Shown: in pieces, positions 43,670-54,704 of the stretch
Position numbering within the stretch: the first letter of the stretch is position 1
How the letters are laid out: each line of letters begins with the position of its first letter
Assembly: GCF_033118175.1 (NCBI RefSeq)
Contig: NC_083692.1
Coordinates: 16,130,001 to 16,194,000, forward strand
DNA length: 64,000 nucleotides
Direction of reading: 5' to 3'
DNA from: Dama dama
Taxonomy: Eukaryota > Chordata > Mammalia > Artiodactyla > Cervidae
Notes under the pieces: model-generated
Seen by the model: only the letters and a program-made list of their open reading frames with translations
The model's database searches: none
What the model was told of the DNA's origin: nothing
Program-made: the position numbers and the translations under genes

Positions 43670-43920
43670 AGCTAACAAACAAGTAATTTGATTAGCTTTC
43701 TCTAACTGGCGGTAAGATCCTGACAAACCCTTTTTAATGCGTTTCTGGAGCAGGATGAAATCGTTTCATTCGGAGAGTAGGGGCCCCCCGGGAGTCGCCT
43801 TGAAGCTCCTTTAGTGAGAGGTAAAAATATGCCAATCATTAATGAGGGGAGAATTACGGAGACTTTAATACAATCAGAAAGAGGAGCCCTCAGGCAGCTC
43901 GGGAATAAAACCTGCCCTTA
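43670..43920. promoter_or_regulatory. Candidate conserved noncoding element
   Basis: Repeat-free, with AAGTAATTTGATTAGC, GATGAAATCGTTTCATTC (an imperfect palindrome) and CCAATCATTAATGAGG. These homeodomain-rich cores stand out from the flanks. Confidence 0.35.
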
Positions 43921-44640
43921 AATCTGAGAGAGAGAGGAGGCGGCTGGAGGTAGGAAGAAGGAGGAGGCAACGTAAACACAGAAAGTGGAAGCCTCAGGCT
44001 CCACTGGGCAAAATAGCCCGTAGCCCTGTGCTGGTGACCCTGTGGGATCCTGAGTCACATCAGGGACCCCTACCTCCCGGCAAGCAGGAGACGCAGGCGG
44101 GGTGGTAAATAATGAGGTTGTGTTCACTGAGCATCCCCCTGGGGACAGTCCCCTCAAAACAATGACCAGCAGCTCACAGTTCCTAGAAAAAGTCAGTGAC
44201 TGACTGAGGCCTCCTTCCTAGCACCAGTATGAGAACAGGAGCTTTGAAAATTCCTTTTCTGGAGTGAAGGGAAAGATCATTTCTGTTGTCAAGAATTCCA
44301 GGTGATGGAGCTTCAGTCAGATGAAAAAGCAAGCACCTGCCTCTACCACAACACACTCCCCATCCCCTAGAAAGTTCTCTGCATTCCACCCACAGTACCA
44401 TGGAAGGTGAGAGGAGGACCAGGGGTGTAAGTAGACCAATCTTCTTCTAGAACTCCCCTGGTCAAGAGGCAGGGGTTGGAAAGACAGAAACTTTCCAAGA
44501 CTTTCAGAAAGTCTTTCAGAAAGACGGTGTACTTTTTCTACCTGCTAGTGGTTTTCACAAACCCCCTTGTATATCTTGAGCTGCCTCATGAAGGGGCAGC
44601 TCAGGGAGACTGACTCTATGGTGAAATTCCTCCACCTCCA
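43921..44640. other. Unique DNA, no gene recognised
   Basis: It contains the short palindrome AGACTTTC-A-GAAAGTCT at 44498-44514 inside a GAAAG-rich patch. Confidence 0.4.
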
Positions 44641-44718
44641 CCCACTGGACAGGCAGCCTCATTCCCACCCACTGGATGGGAAGCCTCAGTCCCACTCACT
44701 GGACGGGCAGCCTCAGGG
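44641..44718 (+). repeat. 27-bp minisatellite, about 2.9 units
   Basis: CACTGGAC/TGGGCAGCCTCA-type units start at 44643, 44670 and 44697, exactly 27 bases apart. Confidence 0.9.
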
Positions 44719-44839
44719 CCCCTGCAAGTGATTCCTGTCTCTCAGGGACACCGTCAGTCAATAGCATCAGAGGGTGTCCATCCATCCTTGGAGGTTCACT
44801 CTCTCATGGCATCTCCTTCTACACTTCTCATTTGCTCCA

Positions 44840-45215
44840 CGGCAGCTACCAGCCTCCTTGCGGTACCTTGAACACACCGGGCCCATTTCTACCACAGGAC
44901 CTTTGCACTTGCTGTTTGTGCCCTATGCCTGACACGCTCTCCTCTGGACTTTCGCAGGGGTTCCTCCCTTACCTCCTCAGGTCTCTGCTCAACCATAGCT
45001 AGGGCTCTCTGTGTCCCTTGCTTTCCTATTTCTCCATAACTTACCTATGTAATATACTAAATGCATTTATTATCTTAGGTTTGGTTCTGTTCTGTTTTTA
45101 TCTGCCCCCCTCAACACACACGAATGTTAAGATCCTCAAGAAAAAGGACTTCCATCTGTCTGGTTGACTACTATATCCCCATGCCTAGCACAGGCTAGCA
45201 CATGTGTTAGGATGG
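44840..45215 (+). repeat. L2 LINE 3' end
   Basis: 'GGACCTTTGCACTTGCTGTTT', 'CTCCTCAGGTCTCTGCTCAA', 'CTATATCCCCATGCCTAGC' in L2 order. Confidence 0.8.
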
Positions 45216-45854
45216 ATGAAGAGTGAGGAGGGTCCTTGGGCAGACTCCCTACTCCCATTCCTGACTTTGGCCACATGGGGAGAAGCACAGGCTGTCTGGC
45301 ACCCCAGGAGGAAGATGATGGAAGGGAGGGAGGAGGTGCCAGCTATGAAGCAGGGGGTGTAGGGTTAGGAGGGCAGAGAGCAATGGGCCCAAAAAGCCAG
45401 GAATAAGGTCAGTGGAGCTCAAGGACTGCTGAGGGGTAGATGCAGACTCAAGGGGTCAGGAACCACTCACAGGCCTCTCTGCCTCTCCATCTCAGACCAG
45501 CTGTCTGCCAGCCAGTCTCTACAAGCCCCTCTAAAACGTCTCTCAGGAAGTCATTCCAAGGCTGGGGCTAGCCTGGGGCAGGAGAGCTGCTCGGTCAAGA
45601 CTTGGTCTTGAGCCCTTGGGCTGGTCCCTTCCCATCGCTGGCCCTTGTTCCCTCTGGCTGAATCACGAGAGCGAGGCAGGAGGGCACCTTGGAGGCCCCC
45701 AGCACTGCCTTCTGTGACTCCTGGAGGGCGTGGTACACAGCCTAGATGTCACTAACAATGGCTGTCAACTAAAAGGCTGCAAGTTTCTGCCAATGGGGTG
45801 AAAAAAAAGGTCTTTGTGATCTATTTTACATGTGATAGGAGGCAGATGCCTGAC
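45216..45854. other. Unique DNA, no feature recognised
   Basis: No gene or named repeat. Confidence 0.4.
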
Positions 45855-45905
45855 ACAGTGTAGGTTAGAGCACAGAGTTAGGTCAGAATGAGTGTGTGTG
45901 CGCGC

Positions 45906-46109
45906 GTTAGTTGCTCAGTTGTGTTCGACTCTTTGCCACCCCATGGACTGTAGCCCACCAGGCTCTTCCGTCCATGGGACTCTCCAGGCAAGAACACTGG
46001 AGTGGGTTGCCATTCCCTTCTCCAGGGGGTCTTCCTGACCCAGGGATTGAACCTGGGTTCTTCTGCATTGCAGGTGGATGCTTTACCGCTGAGCTACTAG
46101 GGAAGCCCA
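45906..46109 (-). repeat. Bov-tA SINE inserted in a MIR
   Basis: Reverse BovA body and tRNA head ('GAGCTACTAGGGAAGCCCA'). It starts beside a GTGTGTGTGCGCGCG stretch and splits the MIR at about 45855-46342. Confidence 0.9.
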
Positions 46110-46342
46110 ATGCCTAGGTTTATATCCCAGCTCTGTCCTTTACTTGCTGTGCAACCTCAGACAAGTGGCTTAACCTCTCTGTGCCTGATGTTCTTCTTCG
46201 ATAAAAGTGGGTTGAATAATAGTACCTATTCCATGGAGGTTGTAAACATTAAATAAGATTGTATTACCTGTATTGGCAAAGTATTTAGCACCTGACTCGT
46301 AAGGAGAACCTAGTAAATGTCGGTGGGTGCCATTATTAATTT
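46110..46342 (+). repeat. MIR SINE, main part
   Basis: 'TTTATATCCCAGCTCTGTCC', 'CTTAACCTCTCTGTGCCTG', 'GGGTTGAATAATAGTACC', 'AAGTATTTAGCACCTGAC' in MIR order. Its 5' end ('TTAGAGCACAGAGTTAGG') lies left of the SINE. Confidence 0.85.
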
Positions 46343-46554
46343 ATCACACCTGAGATCAGAGCTTAGCTGAAGCAGGCCAGGGGCCCCCGGCAGAACCCAG
46401 CCTCATAAACGTAAAGCAAGGGGGTAGAACGTGGCACAGCCCGAGCATTAGGCAACTTAGAACCAAACAGCCAGCAAGCATTTATTGAGCACCTGCTGTG
46501 TACAAGACACAATGCAGATATAAAAGGGAGCATGGGACAGCTGTTGATTTGTTT

Positions 46555-46680
46555 CATCTTCTCCACCAAAGTGTAAGCTCTGTGAAGGTGGAGACGTGTG
46601 TTTTCTTCATCACTGTAGCTGCCGCACCCAGCACAGTGCCTGGCACATAGTTGGTCCTCCTTAAATGCTGGTGAAAATAA
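46555..46680 (+). repeat. L2 LINE tail
   Basis: 'AAGTGTAAGCTCTGTGAAGG' and 'CAGCACAGTGCCTGGCACAT' with a short AAATGCTGG end. Confidence 0.75.
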
Positions 46681-47955
46681 TAGCAGGTATGCATGGAAGC
46701 ATACTGCCCCTGTGTCCCCACAGCCTCTTTTTATGCCTCCCGCTGCAGCACCTCCCATCTAGTGAAAAGGTTCATGGCTGACCATTTGCCTTCCCCACGA
46801 GATGGAGCGAGCAGGCAGAGTGCCTGGTGCATACTGGGTGCTCAGAGATTAGGAGGATAGACAGAGGGATGGTCAGAGGACAGCAGAAGTGCCCAGGGAG
46901 TGGTGCAGACTTGGGTAATGTGTTTGGCGAGGAGACCAGGAGTTGGTTGATGGTGATTGTTGTTGGGGTCGTGCAATCAGGGAAGGCTCACTGATGAGAC
47001 GGGATGAAACCTGGACTCTCAAAGATATCAGGAAGGGTGAATGGGCTCTCAAAGATATCGGGAAGAGTGAAGAAGAGCATTCCAGACTGACCTGGTGCAA
47101 CGCTAGTCACCAAACAGGATGGGCTAGGAGGGCAGAAGGTGACCCAATAGGGAACTGAGGTGCTGCCTCCATCAGAGAAGGGCCAGCCAATCACCAGGTA
47201 CCACCACGGTGAGGTCAGCCCAGAAGGCCAGCTCCGGGTACTCCCACCCCCAAGCCTGCTAGAGGCTCAGAGAAAGAAGAGTGACTCCAGGCCTGGAAGG
47301 ACGGGCAGGTTGAATCCTCTACAGCCTCCACACCGGTATGGTCCCTCACCACCCCCATGGTTCCTTGTCCTTCTTGTGAATCAGCTGGAATCCTTAGGGC
47401 GATGGTCAAGTCTCTCCCAGCTTCTACCAGCTGTAGTTGATGGGCACCCAAGTGTTTCTGGTTCCCCCAACCCCATGACCCGCTTTTGGAAGAGAGTCAC
47501 AGCCCAGAGAGAAAGACTTGCAGGGCATGGCACAGTCAGAGACTGGCCCTCTCTGAAGTCGGGGAGCAATCCTGGCAGCAGAATGGGGACTGTCTCGTGG
47601 GCTGGGAAGCCAGCTCCCCTCCCCCAAAGCAGACCCTTCAGGGGGGCCAGCTAGCAGGGGCTGCCGTGCTGCAAATGACTCCCTTTGTCATTCTGTTTTG
47701 TTATGATTAAAAATGCATGTCGCAGGCGAGGCCCTGGAGTGGAACCCGGTTGAAAATTGAATCATTAATATTCCCCCTCCAGCTGATGCCCCGGTGCTTC
47801 CCAGATGGCTGTGAGTGGGAGGTATGCAACAGTTTCAGAGTCGGAGCAAGACGGGGAAGACTGAGGGCTACACCAGGCCCCCCACCCAGGGCTCACACCC
47901 CAACCCTTGAGATGGGAACAGATGTCAGGCCAGATCTCGGCACCTAGAATTTTCT
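46681..47955. other. Unique DNA with 30-bp tandem duplication and a candidate element
   Basis: Two 30-base units (47013-47042 and 47043-47072) share CTCTCAAAGATATCNGGAAG. About 47690-47780 is repeat-free and AT-rich (TTATGATTAAAAATGCATG, TTGAATCATTAATATTCC), a candidate noncoding element. No gene. Confidence 0.45.
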
Positions 47956-48200
47956 CTCCAATACTTTGGCCACCTGATGTGAAGAGCTGACTCATTGGAA
48001 AAGACCCTGATGCTGGGAAAGATTGAAGGCAGGAGGAGAAGGGGACGACAGAAGATGAGATGGTTGGATGGCATCACCGACTCGATGGACATGACTTTGG
48101 GTAAACTCTGGGAGTTGGTGATGGACAGGGAGGCCTGGTGTGCTGCAGTCCATTGGGTCACAAAGTGTTGGACACGACTGAGCAACTGAATTGAACTGAT
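47956..48200 (+). mobile_element. BovB LINE 3' fragment
   Basis: Starts at 'CCAATACTTTGGCCACCTG' and runs to 'CTGAGCAACTGAATTGAAC'. 5'-truncated. Confidence 0.9.
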
Positions 48201-48404
48201 CTCAGTCTCTGCTCACGGAGCTGTAAAGGAAACCAGTCTCTTCAAGACTGGACATGATGGTGGCCGCCCTGCTGGCTTCCTCTGCTGCTCCTTAACACAC
48301 TGCCTGGCCACCAGCCTTTCCACTCTTCCTCCTGCTCTTCGTTTTCTGCCTTGACCGCTCTTCCTTCAGAGATTTATTATTCTCAGTTTTCTAATTCTTC
48401 TTAT

Positions 48405-48620
48405 TAATAGCTAACATCTGATAGCACTTTCTGCCTGCTAGGCCTTGTTTTAGGTCTTTATGAGCTTAATTCTCATAAGAAATTCAAGGCACAGAGTCTA
48501 TGGACTGCTTCATTTTCCAGATAAAGAAAGCTAAGCACAGAGTGGTTTAGCAACTTGCCCAAGGTCACACAGCTAGCAAGCGGCTCCAGACTTTGTATCC
48601 TTAATCCCTGGACTTGAGCT
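48405..48620 (-). repeat. MIR SINE
   Basis: 'TTTTCCAGATAAAGAAAGC' and 'CTTGCCCAAGGTCACACAGC', the reverse MIR core. Confidence 0.75.
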
Positions 48621-49635
48621 ACCAAATTCAGCAGCCACATACTGAGTCCTTGAAATGCAGTTAATCTGAACTGAAAAGGGCTGTGAATGTAAAACAGACA
48701 CCAGAGTTCAAGGATATGATGCAAGAAGAATCTAAAGTATCTCAGCAATAGGTTTTACACGGATCACACATTGATAACATTTTGCTATATTGAGCTAAGT
48801 AAAATATAAAATTAATATAACTTGTTTATTTTGACTTTTTAAAAAATGTGGCCACTAGAAAATGTTAAATGACCCAAGTGGCTTCCATCTGTGGCCTGCG
48901 TTCTATTTCCACTGGACAGCACCGCTCTAGCCCACACGGATCCTAATTTAGCTCTCTCCCAGTTACTCAGGCTGAAGCTTAAATGTCCCCTTCTCGGAGT
49001 GGCGGACTTCATCCTCAGAGAGAGGGTGCCCCAACCATCCTTTCATTTACTCGGGTAGCATTGGTTCCTCCCACTAGTCACATAATACATGCTCCATAAA
49101 TATTTGTGGAAAGAATGATCTGTAAAGTGGTGGCGGGTGACGAGGGCAGTGCTATAGGCGAGGTTTTTTATTTTCTTGACTCTTAAGCTGAGTTGAGAGG
49201 CAGGGAACCAATGCTCCCTGCCCCAAGGCAATGACCATTGAGAGGTCTGGGGACTGGTCGCCTGTGGGCCAGACCAAGTCTAAGAGCAAGGAGACTCCTA
49301 GTCAACACAGCCAGGGAGGCATCCCTCTTCACCTTCGGGTCTAGGAACCAGCCACAGGGCCTCCCCTTCAGAACTACACAGACGGAGGCGGGGCTCAGAG
49401 GGAACAAGGCTGGGCCTCCACCTACAGGTCAATGTGGAGATCTCCAGGTTAGCCCCTGGGCAAGAGAACAGGCTGCTACAGAGCCCGCCCCCCTCACCTC
49501 ACCGCATCATCCTTCAACCTGAGAACCTTGGAGGGTCCAAGTTCAGTCTCCACCATCCCACTGCACATGGAGGGGAAAAAAACAAAGGATGAAAGCAGGA
49601 TCTTGACACTCTGAAACCTCCTCTCCACCCCCATG
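48621..49635. other. Unique DNA, no gene recognised
   Basis: An AT-rich patch near 48740-48880 looks like eroded old repeat; the rest is unique. Confidence 0.35.
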
Positions 49636-50123
49636 TGGTTTTTTTCATTGAGCTATAGTTGACTTACAATATTATATGTTTCAGGTGTACAACATAGTGA
49701 ATCACAGTTTTTAAAGATTATACTCTACTTATAGTTATTATGAGTGCAAGGAGATCAAACCACTCAATCCTAAAGGAGATCGGTCCTGGGTGTTCATTGG
49801 AAGCGCTGATGCTGAAGCTGAAACTCCAATACTTTGGCCACCTGATGCAAAGAACTGACTCACTGGAAAAGACCCTGATGCTGGGAAAGATTGAAGGCAG
49901 GAGGAGAAGGGGATGACAGAGGATGAGATGGTTGGATGGCATCACTGACTCGACGGACATGAGTTTGAGCAAGCTCCGGGAGTTGGTGATGGACAGGGAA
50001 GCCTGGCATGCTGCAGTCCATGGGATCACAAAGAGTCGGACACGACTGAGTGAACTGAACTGATAGTTATTATGAAGTATTGCCTCTCTTCCCTGTGCTA
50101 TAATATATCCTACTAGCTTACTT
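49636..50123 (-). repeat. L1 3' UTR fragment, split by BovB
   Basis: Reverse L1: 'TGAGCTATAGTTGACTTACAA', 'TTTCAGGTGTACAACATAG', resuming after 50075 with 'CTTCCCTGTGCTATAATAT'. Confidence 0.8.
49744..50062 (+). mobile_element. Short BovB insertion with perfect 13-bp duplication
   Basis: A 319-bp BovB 3' end starting at 'GTGCAAGGAGATCAAACC' and ending in 'GAGTGAACTGAACTG'. ATAGTTATTATGA is exact at 49731-49743 and 50063-50075. It inserted into a pre-existing L1. Confidence 0.95.
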
Positions 50124-50319
50124 ATTGGTGGCTCAGATGGTAAAGAGTCTGCCAGCAATGCAGGAGATCCAGGTTCCATCCCTGGGTGAGGAAGATTCCC
50201 TGGAGAAGGGAATGGCAACCCACTCCAGTATTCTTGCCTGGAATATGGTGGGCTACAGTCCATGGAGTTGCAAAGACTCAGACACAACTGAGCGACTCAC
50301 ACTTTCACTTCACTTTTCA
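50124..50319 (+). repeat. Bov-tA SINE
   Basis: Head (GGTGGCTCAGATGGTAAAG) and BovA body with a small deletion near 50243; CACTTTCACTTCACTTTTC tail. Confidence 0.9.
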
Positions 50320-50394
50320 GTCGGTACCTCTTAATCCCATCCTGAGGTCTTTAAGAGCAGGCACTAGGCAGCTGGAGCCCTCCCCGCAGCTGGC

Positions 50395-50550
50395 TCTGCG
50401 CTACGAACCTCACAGATGTTAACTCGTGAGACCTAGGGACTCTTTAATCTAAAATTTACAGATGAAGAAACCGAGGCACACAAAGGTACCTAGCTGATGG
50501 ATCCAGGATATGATCTCAGGTCTTCTGATTCTAGAGCCCCCAATCCTAAC
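50395..50550 (-). repeat. MIR SINE
   Basis: 'AATTTACAGATGAAGAAACCGAGG' type core and 'CTTCTGATTCTAGAGCCCC'. Confidence 0.65.
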
Positions 50551-50889
50551 CCCTGGGTGGTCACCACCCAGCACTAAGGCCCGGGGGAAACACTCAGCTC
50601 AGAGACAGGCTGTGAGGAGTCAGGCAAGGGCTGGTCCATTTCTAACGACTCCTCACAAGTTCCCCGGGGGCGGATTTGAGATGGCAGCTACAGCGGAGAG
50701 GGAGGAGGCTGGGAGAGCCTAACCCTCTTGCGTTAGCCCTTGGAGGTCCATACTCCTGTCCAGGCCATCTTCCTTGAATTCTGAGCTGAGGTTTACCCTG
50801 ACACCTTTCCTCCAGGGCAGGGCAAAGCCACCCACAGACTCTCTAGCAGGGCTGTGTCACTGTTGATCTGGGGGCACAAGAGATGAAGG

Positions 50890-50949
50890 CTGCAGTCCAT
50901 GGGGTCGCAAAGAGTTGGACACGACTGAGTGGCGGAACTGAACTGAACT
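50890..50949 (+). mobile_element. 60-bp BovB tail with 10-bp duplication
   Basis: 'CTGCAGTCCATGGGGTCGC' to 'GCGGAACTGAACTGAACT' is only the last 60 bases of BovB. GAGATGAAGG at 50880-50889 is repeated at 50950-50959, so this is a complete, extremely short insertion. Confidence 0.9.
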
Positions 50950-50959
50950 GAGATGAAGG

Positions 50960-52300
50960 TTGAGCCCACCGTTGCCAGTCAGGCCCCCCACGGGCCAGCC
51001 AGAATCTCCGTGCGCCCTCAGCCTGCCCACTCACCCACCCCGATCCCACAGGACCTGCCTCCTTTCACCCCTCCCCCCCCTCCCCCCCAGTCCTGGAATT
51101 CAGTCTGTGCCTTTGCTCCGGCTGTTTCACCCACTGGGGACACCCCGGCCCTCCCCCCACTCCTGCCTCTCCCGTATTTGGTTTCGGATGGAAGCTCGGC
51201 TGGAATTCCGAATGCCTCACAGTCACCTGACGACCGCACCTGACCGAGGACCCACAGCCGCCAGGGGACGGAGAGCCTCTGCAAACCTCGGCTCCCAGGC
51301 ACCTGCTTGACTGCGGAGAAACAGGCTGGGAGAGTGTCCCACACAGGACCGGGGCGGCCCGGCCTGGGGCCCCCTCAGCCTCCCTTCAGGGGCGCTCTCA
51401 GCCGCCTGTGTGGCCCCTGCAGACTTGGAGGGGTCTTTGGGGGTGGCCACCCACACCGTTCTGCCAACTGAAATACAAGGCCGTTCTTTGGGGGCATTCT
51501 CAGTGGCCACCCCCGTCACCGTGTCCAGGCCGGATGCCAGTCAAGGCGCAGGGGTTCGGCCCTCGGGGAGACAGACACCTGCCTCCGGGGGCCCCCACTC
51601 TCAAGATTTCTGGGCCTCAGCCCCTCAGGCCCTGGAGGGTCACAGAGTGTAGGCTTCTCAGAGCCCAGAGCCTCTTCCGAAACCCAGGGCCCCTCCCTGC
51701 ACCATGGAAAGTCCGGATGCCTTGCACCGCGTGGCTGCCGCCCGAGGGCTGGCAAGCCGGTGTCAGGCACCCGCCCGTGGGAAGTCGGTGCCCAGCCAGT
51801 GGGGGAGACGGGCGCGGGCAGGGGCGTCGCTCATTCGCTCCTCCGGTCCCCACCCCTTCGCCCGGACCCTCACCCCGCCCCGCCCCGCCCCCGGCCACGC
51901 TCCGTCCCCTCCCCGCCTCCCCGCCCCCACCTCCCGAAGGACGAGCCAAGTTATTACAATAATGAATTAGCCAAGCCGCCTACTGCCGCCACTGGCGAAG
52001 ACAATTATCCCCCCGCACATCCCTAGCCGCTGCCGGCTCCCTCATAAAGACAGGCTTTTGGGGCCGCTTTGTGCTTTGATTGGAAATGAAGAGATTGCTA
52101 ATTAGGGAACACCTGCTGGGACCCGGGCTGGCTGGAACAAACGGCAGGACCGGGACGGACTGAGCGGCCATTTAAGGCCGGGGCTGTGTGCACCTGAGAA
52201 CGCCGGGGTCGGCTCGCAACCCGCACCCCCGGGGTGGGGGTGAGAGGAAGCTGGAGAGCCCGGGCTACATGGGCACCCCAGCAATTTAACCCACTTCCCC
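50960..52300. promoter_or_regulatory. CpG-rich region with GC-box cluster
   Basis: GC-rich, largely repeat-free sequence. CpG density is highest about 51690-51930, ending in a run of CCGCCCC GC boxes (about 51873-51932). It could be an upstream promoter or enhancer. Long open frames here use chance GC-rich coding and show no known protein. Confidence 0.4.
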
Positions 52301-52440
52301 ACCCCACTCTGTCCCCCCCACCTCGAAGCCGTAAACAAAACCCAGACATTTTATGGAGCTTTTCACCTTTTAAGGGATGCTAATTTGTTTATGGGCGACT
52401 GTAATTCTGCTTGGGTTTGCGTAGGTCAGTGCCTGGATGC
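51940..52440. promoter_or_regulatory. Candidate conserved noncoding element
   Basis: Repeat-free sequence right after the GC boxes: ATTACAATAATGAATTAG, ACAATTATCC, a CTTTGAT TCF-like site (52074-52080), a CTAATTAG homeodomain palindrome (52098-52105) and, further on, GTAAACAAAAC (forkhead-like) and GCTAATTTGTTTATGGG. It is the best enhancer candidate in the window by motif density; conservation was not measured. Confidence 0.4.
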
Positions 52441-52813
52441 TGCCGGACACGGTTGGTGCAGCGCACAGCTGTTTCCAGCTGCGCTCGCTGGTGTGGAGGG
52501 GCGCGGCCAGCTCCCTGCAGAGGGACAGGGTTGGGGAAGGGGGCACAGAGGTGACCTGCCGGCACCAGGAAGGCCTGGTGGCGGTGCCAGTCAAGGGCAT
52601 GAGGTCACAGGGGGATTAAACCCGAGACTGACTCGATTATTTACTCTTCAGCGGGCAACCACCTCCTTCTCACTCCTTCCGCGGCCCTAGCAAAAACAAG
52701 CCCATCGGTGGCCCCTTTCCCAGAATGAAAAATCCAATTTAACACTGGAGTTAGTAGGGCCTGGTGGCCAAACAGATAGCCAGTTGTTTTTCTTCTGGCT
52801 ATCTGAGGGGGAG

Positions 52814-53012
52814 GTCCCAGGGAGCTCAGTGGTAAAGAATCCACTTGCCTAAAGCAAGGAGATGTGGGTTTGATCCTTGGCTTGGGAAGATCCCCTGGAG
52901 GAGGGCATGGCAACCTACTTCAGTATTCTTGCCAGGAAAAAATCCCATGGACAGAGGAGCCTGGTGGGCTGTGGGGTCGCAAAGAGTCGGACACAACTGA
53001 GCGACTGAGTCT
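52814..53012 (+). repeat. Bov-tA SINE
   Basis: Head ('AGGGAGCTCAGTGGTAAAG') and BovA body. The segment before GTGGGGTCGC is shortened. Confidence 0.9.
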
Positions 53013-54020
53013 ACAGGAGCTGAATAAGAAACTCCCAATTCTCTCCAGCCATGCTGAGCAGACAGTTCCCTTCACAACCTGACTTTTCAGTCGTTGCTGT
53101 CTCTCTGAACTGGACTCACAAAAGTGTTTTGAGTAACAATTGTGTGCACTAAGGATTATACACACACACACATTCCTTTAGGACATTCTTTTGAATGTTC
53201 ACAACACAGTTTCAAGAGATCTCAGCTTTGGCAGGAAGACATCTAGCTGTAAATTTCCCCGAGTGACTGTAGAAGGGGGTCCAGGGTCCAGGATGACCCG
53301 GGCTTGAGAGGTGACTTCTAGTAGAGGGAACGTGAGAAGAGGCTTCTCTGAGAAGGGGATAAACAGTCATAAATGTGTCTGTGGGAGCTGGGACATGGGA
53401 CACAGGAGTGCCACCCAGCCTGGCCCGCGTTCAGGAAAATAGAGTGCTTCAGCAGAGCTAGCGCCTGGGGCTGAAGGGCAGTGAAGGGCAGGAGGGAGGT
53501 GCAGGTGAGGGCAGGGCCTAGGAGGTGTGTTGAGGGCCCAGGGGGGCCCTGGCCACGGTAGGGTTTGCACACACCCACACTTTTTTTAGGCTGCCTGCTG
53601 CTCTTGTGCCTGGATTGGAAGTATCATCCAAAGTCTTCTAGAGATGGTGGTCGTGGACCCTGACTTGGGTGTTGGGGGTGTTCAGTGGCCTCCCAGCAGC
53701 ACACCGTACTGCTGAGCCAATTCTACACTTCTGGTTCCTAAAACACAGGAGTGCACTTGGAGTACTTTTGAAAATGCATGAGAAGTATCTCAGCAAACCC
53801 TCTGCTCTCTCCAGGAGGTGAGGATCCTCACAAAGTCCTGTATTGGCGTGAGCACTGGACCAACAGTCCTGACTACTGGCCTCTGTTTTTCCACCTACAG
53901 AATGGGGAAGTATTTGTTACTTGTTTGGGGTCCCCTACAGTTTTGATACTCCATAATTCCACTACGTATTGGACAGTGTTGAGACACAGTGCAAGAAAGG
54001 CAGTTAAAAGTGTAAGTGTT
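53013..54020. other. Unique DNA, no feature recognised
   Basis: A short (CA)n run at 53159-53171; no gene or clear repeat. Confidence 0.4.
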
Positions 54021-54366
54021 ACCAGAAATAAATCCTGGCAAATATGGTCAAATGACTTTCGATGAGGGTGTCAAGACCATTCAATAAGGAAATAGTCTTC
54101 AACAAACAGTGCTGGGAAAACTGGATATCCACATGCAAAAGAAGGAAGTTGGACCCTTAGCCAACACCGTACACAAAAATTCACCTGAAGACCTAAATGT
54201 AAGACCTAAAACTATAAGACTCTTAGAAGAAAACATAGGCAAAGACTCATTACAATAGATATGCAATGATTTCTTGAATATGACACCAAAGGGACAAATG
54301 GGGGGGGAAAGGACAAATTGGAATTCATAAAGATTAAAAACTTCCATGCATCAAAGGACATCATCA

Positions 54367-54704
54367 GGGGCTTCCCTGGTGGCTCAGTGGTAAAGAATCC
54401 GCCTGCCAATACAGGAGACACAGGTTCGATCCCTGATCTGGGAAGATCTCACATGCTGCAGAGCAACCAAGCCAGCACACCACAACCATTAAGCCTGTGT
54501 TCTAGAACCCAGGAGCCCCAACTACTGAAGCCCTCACACCCTAGAGCCCATGTTCTGCAGAACAGAAGCCACCGCAATGAGGCAGCTTCACACTGCAACT
54601 AAAGAATAGCCCCCCACTTGCCACAACTAGAGAAAAACCCACGCAGCAATGAAGACGCAGCACAGTCAAAATAAATAGAATACTAATAATAGTTTTTAAA
54701 AACC
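54367..54704 (+). repeat. Long tRNA-derived SINE inside L1
   Basis: Head GGCTTCCCTGGTGGCTCAG, then the CHR-type body ('AGATCTCACATGCTGCAG', 'GAAGCCACCGCAATGAGG') rather than BovA. AAAGGACATCATCA/AAAGGACACCATCA (54353-54366 and 54705-54718) is the duplication, with one mismatch. Confidence 0.9.

Noticed and set aside
51408..51962. 184-residue plus-strand open frame
   Set aside because: Low-complexity Pro/Arg/Gly-rich translation of CpG-rich DNA; equally long frames exist in other phases.
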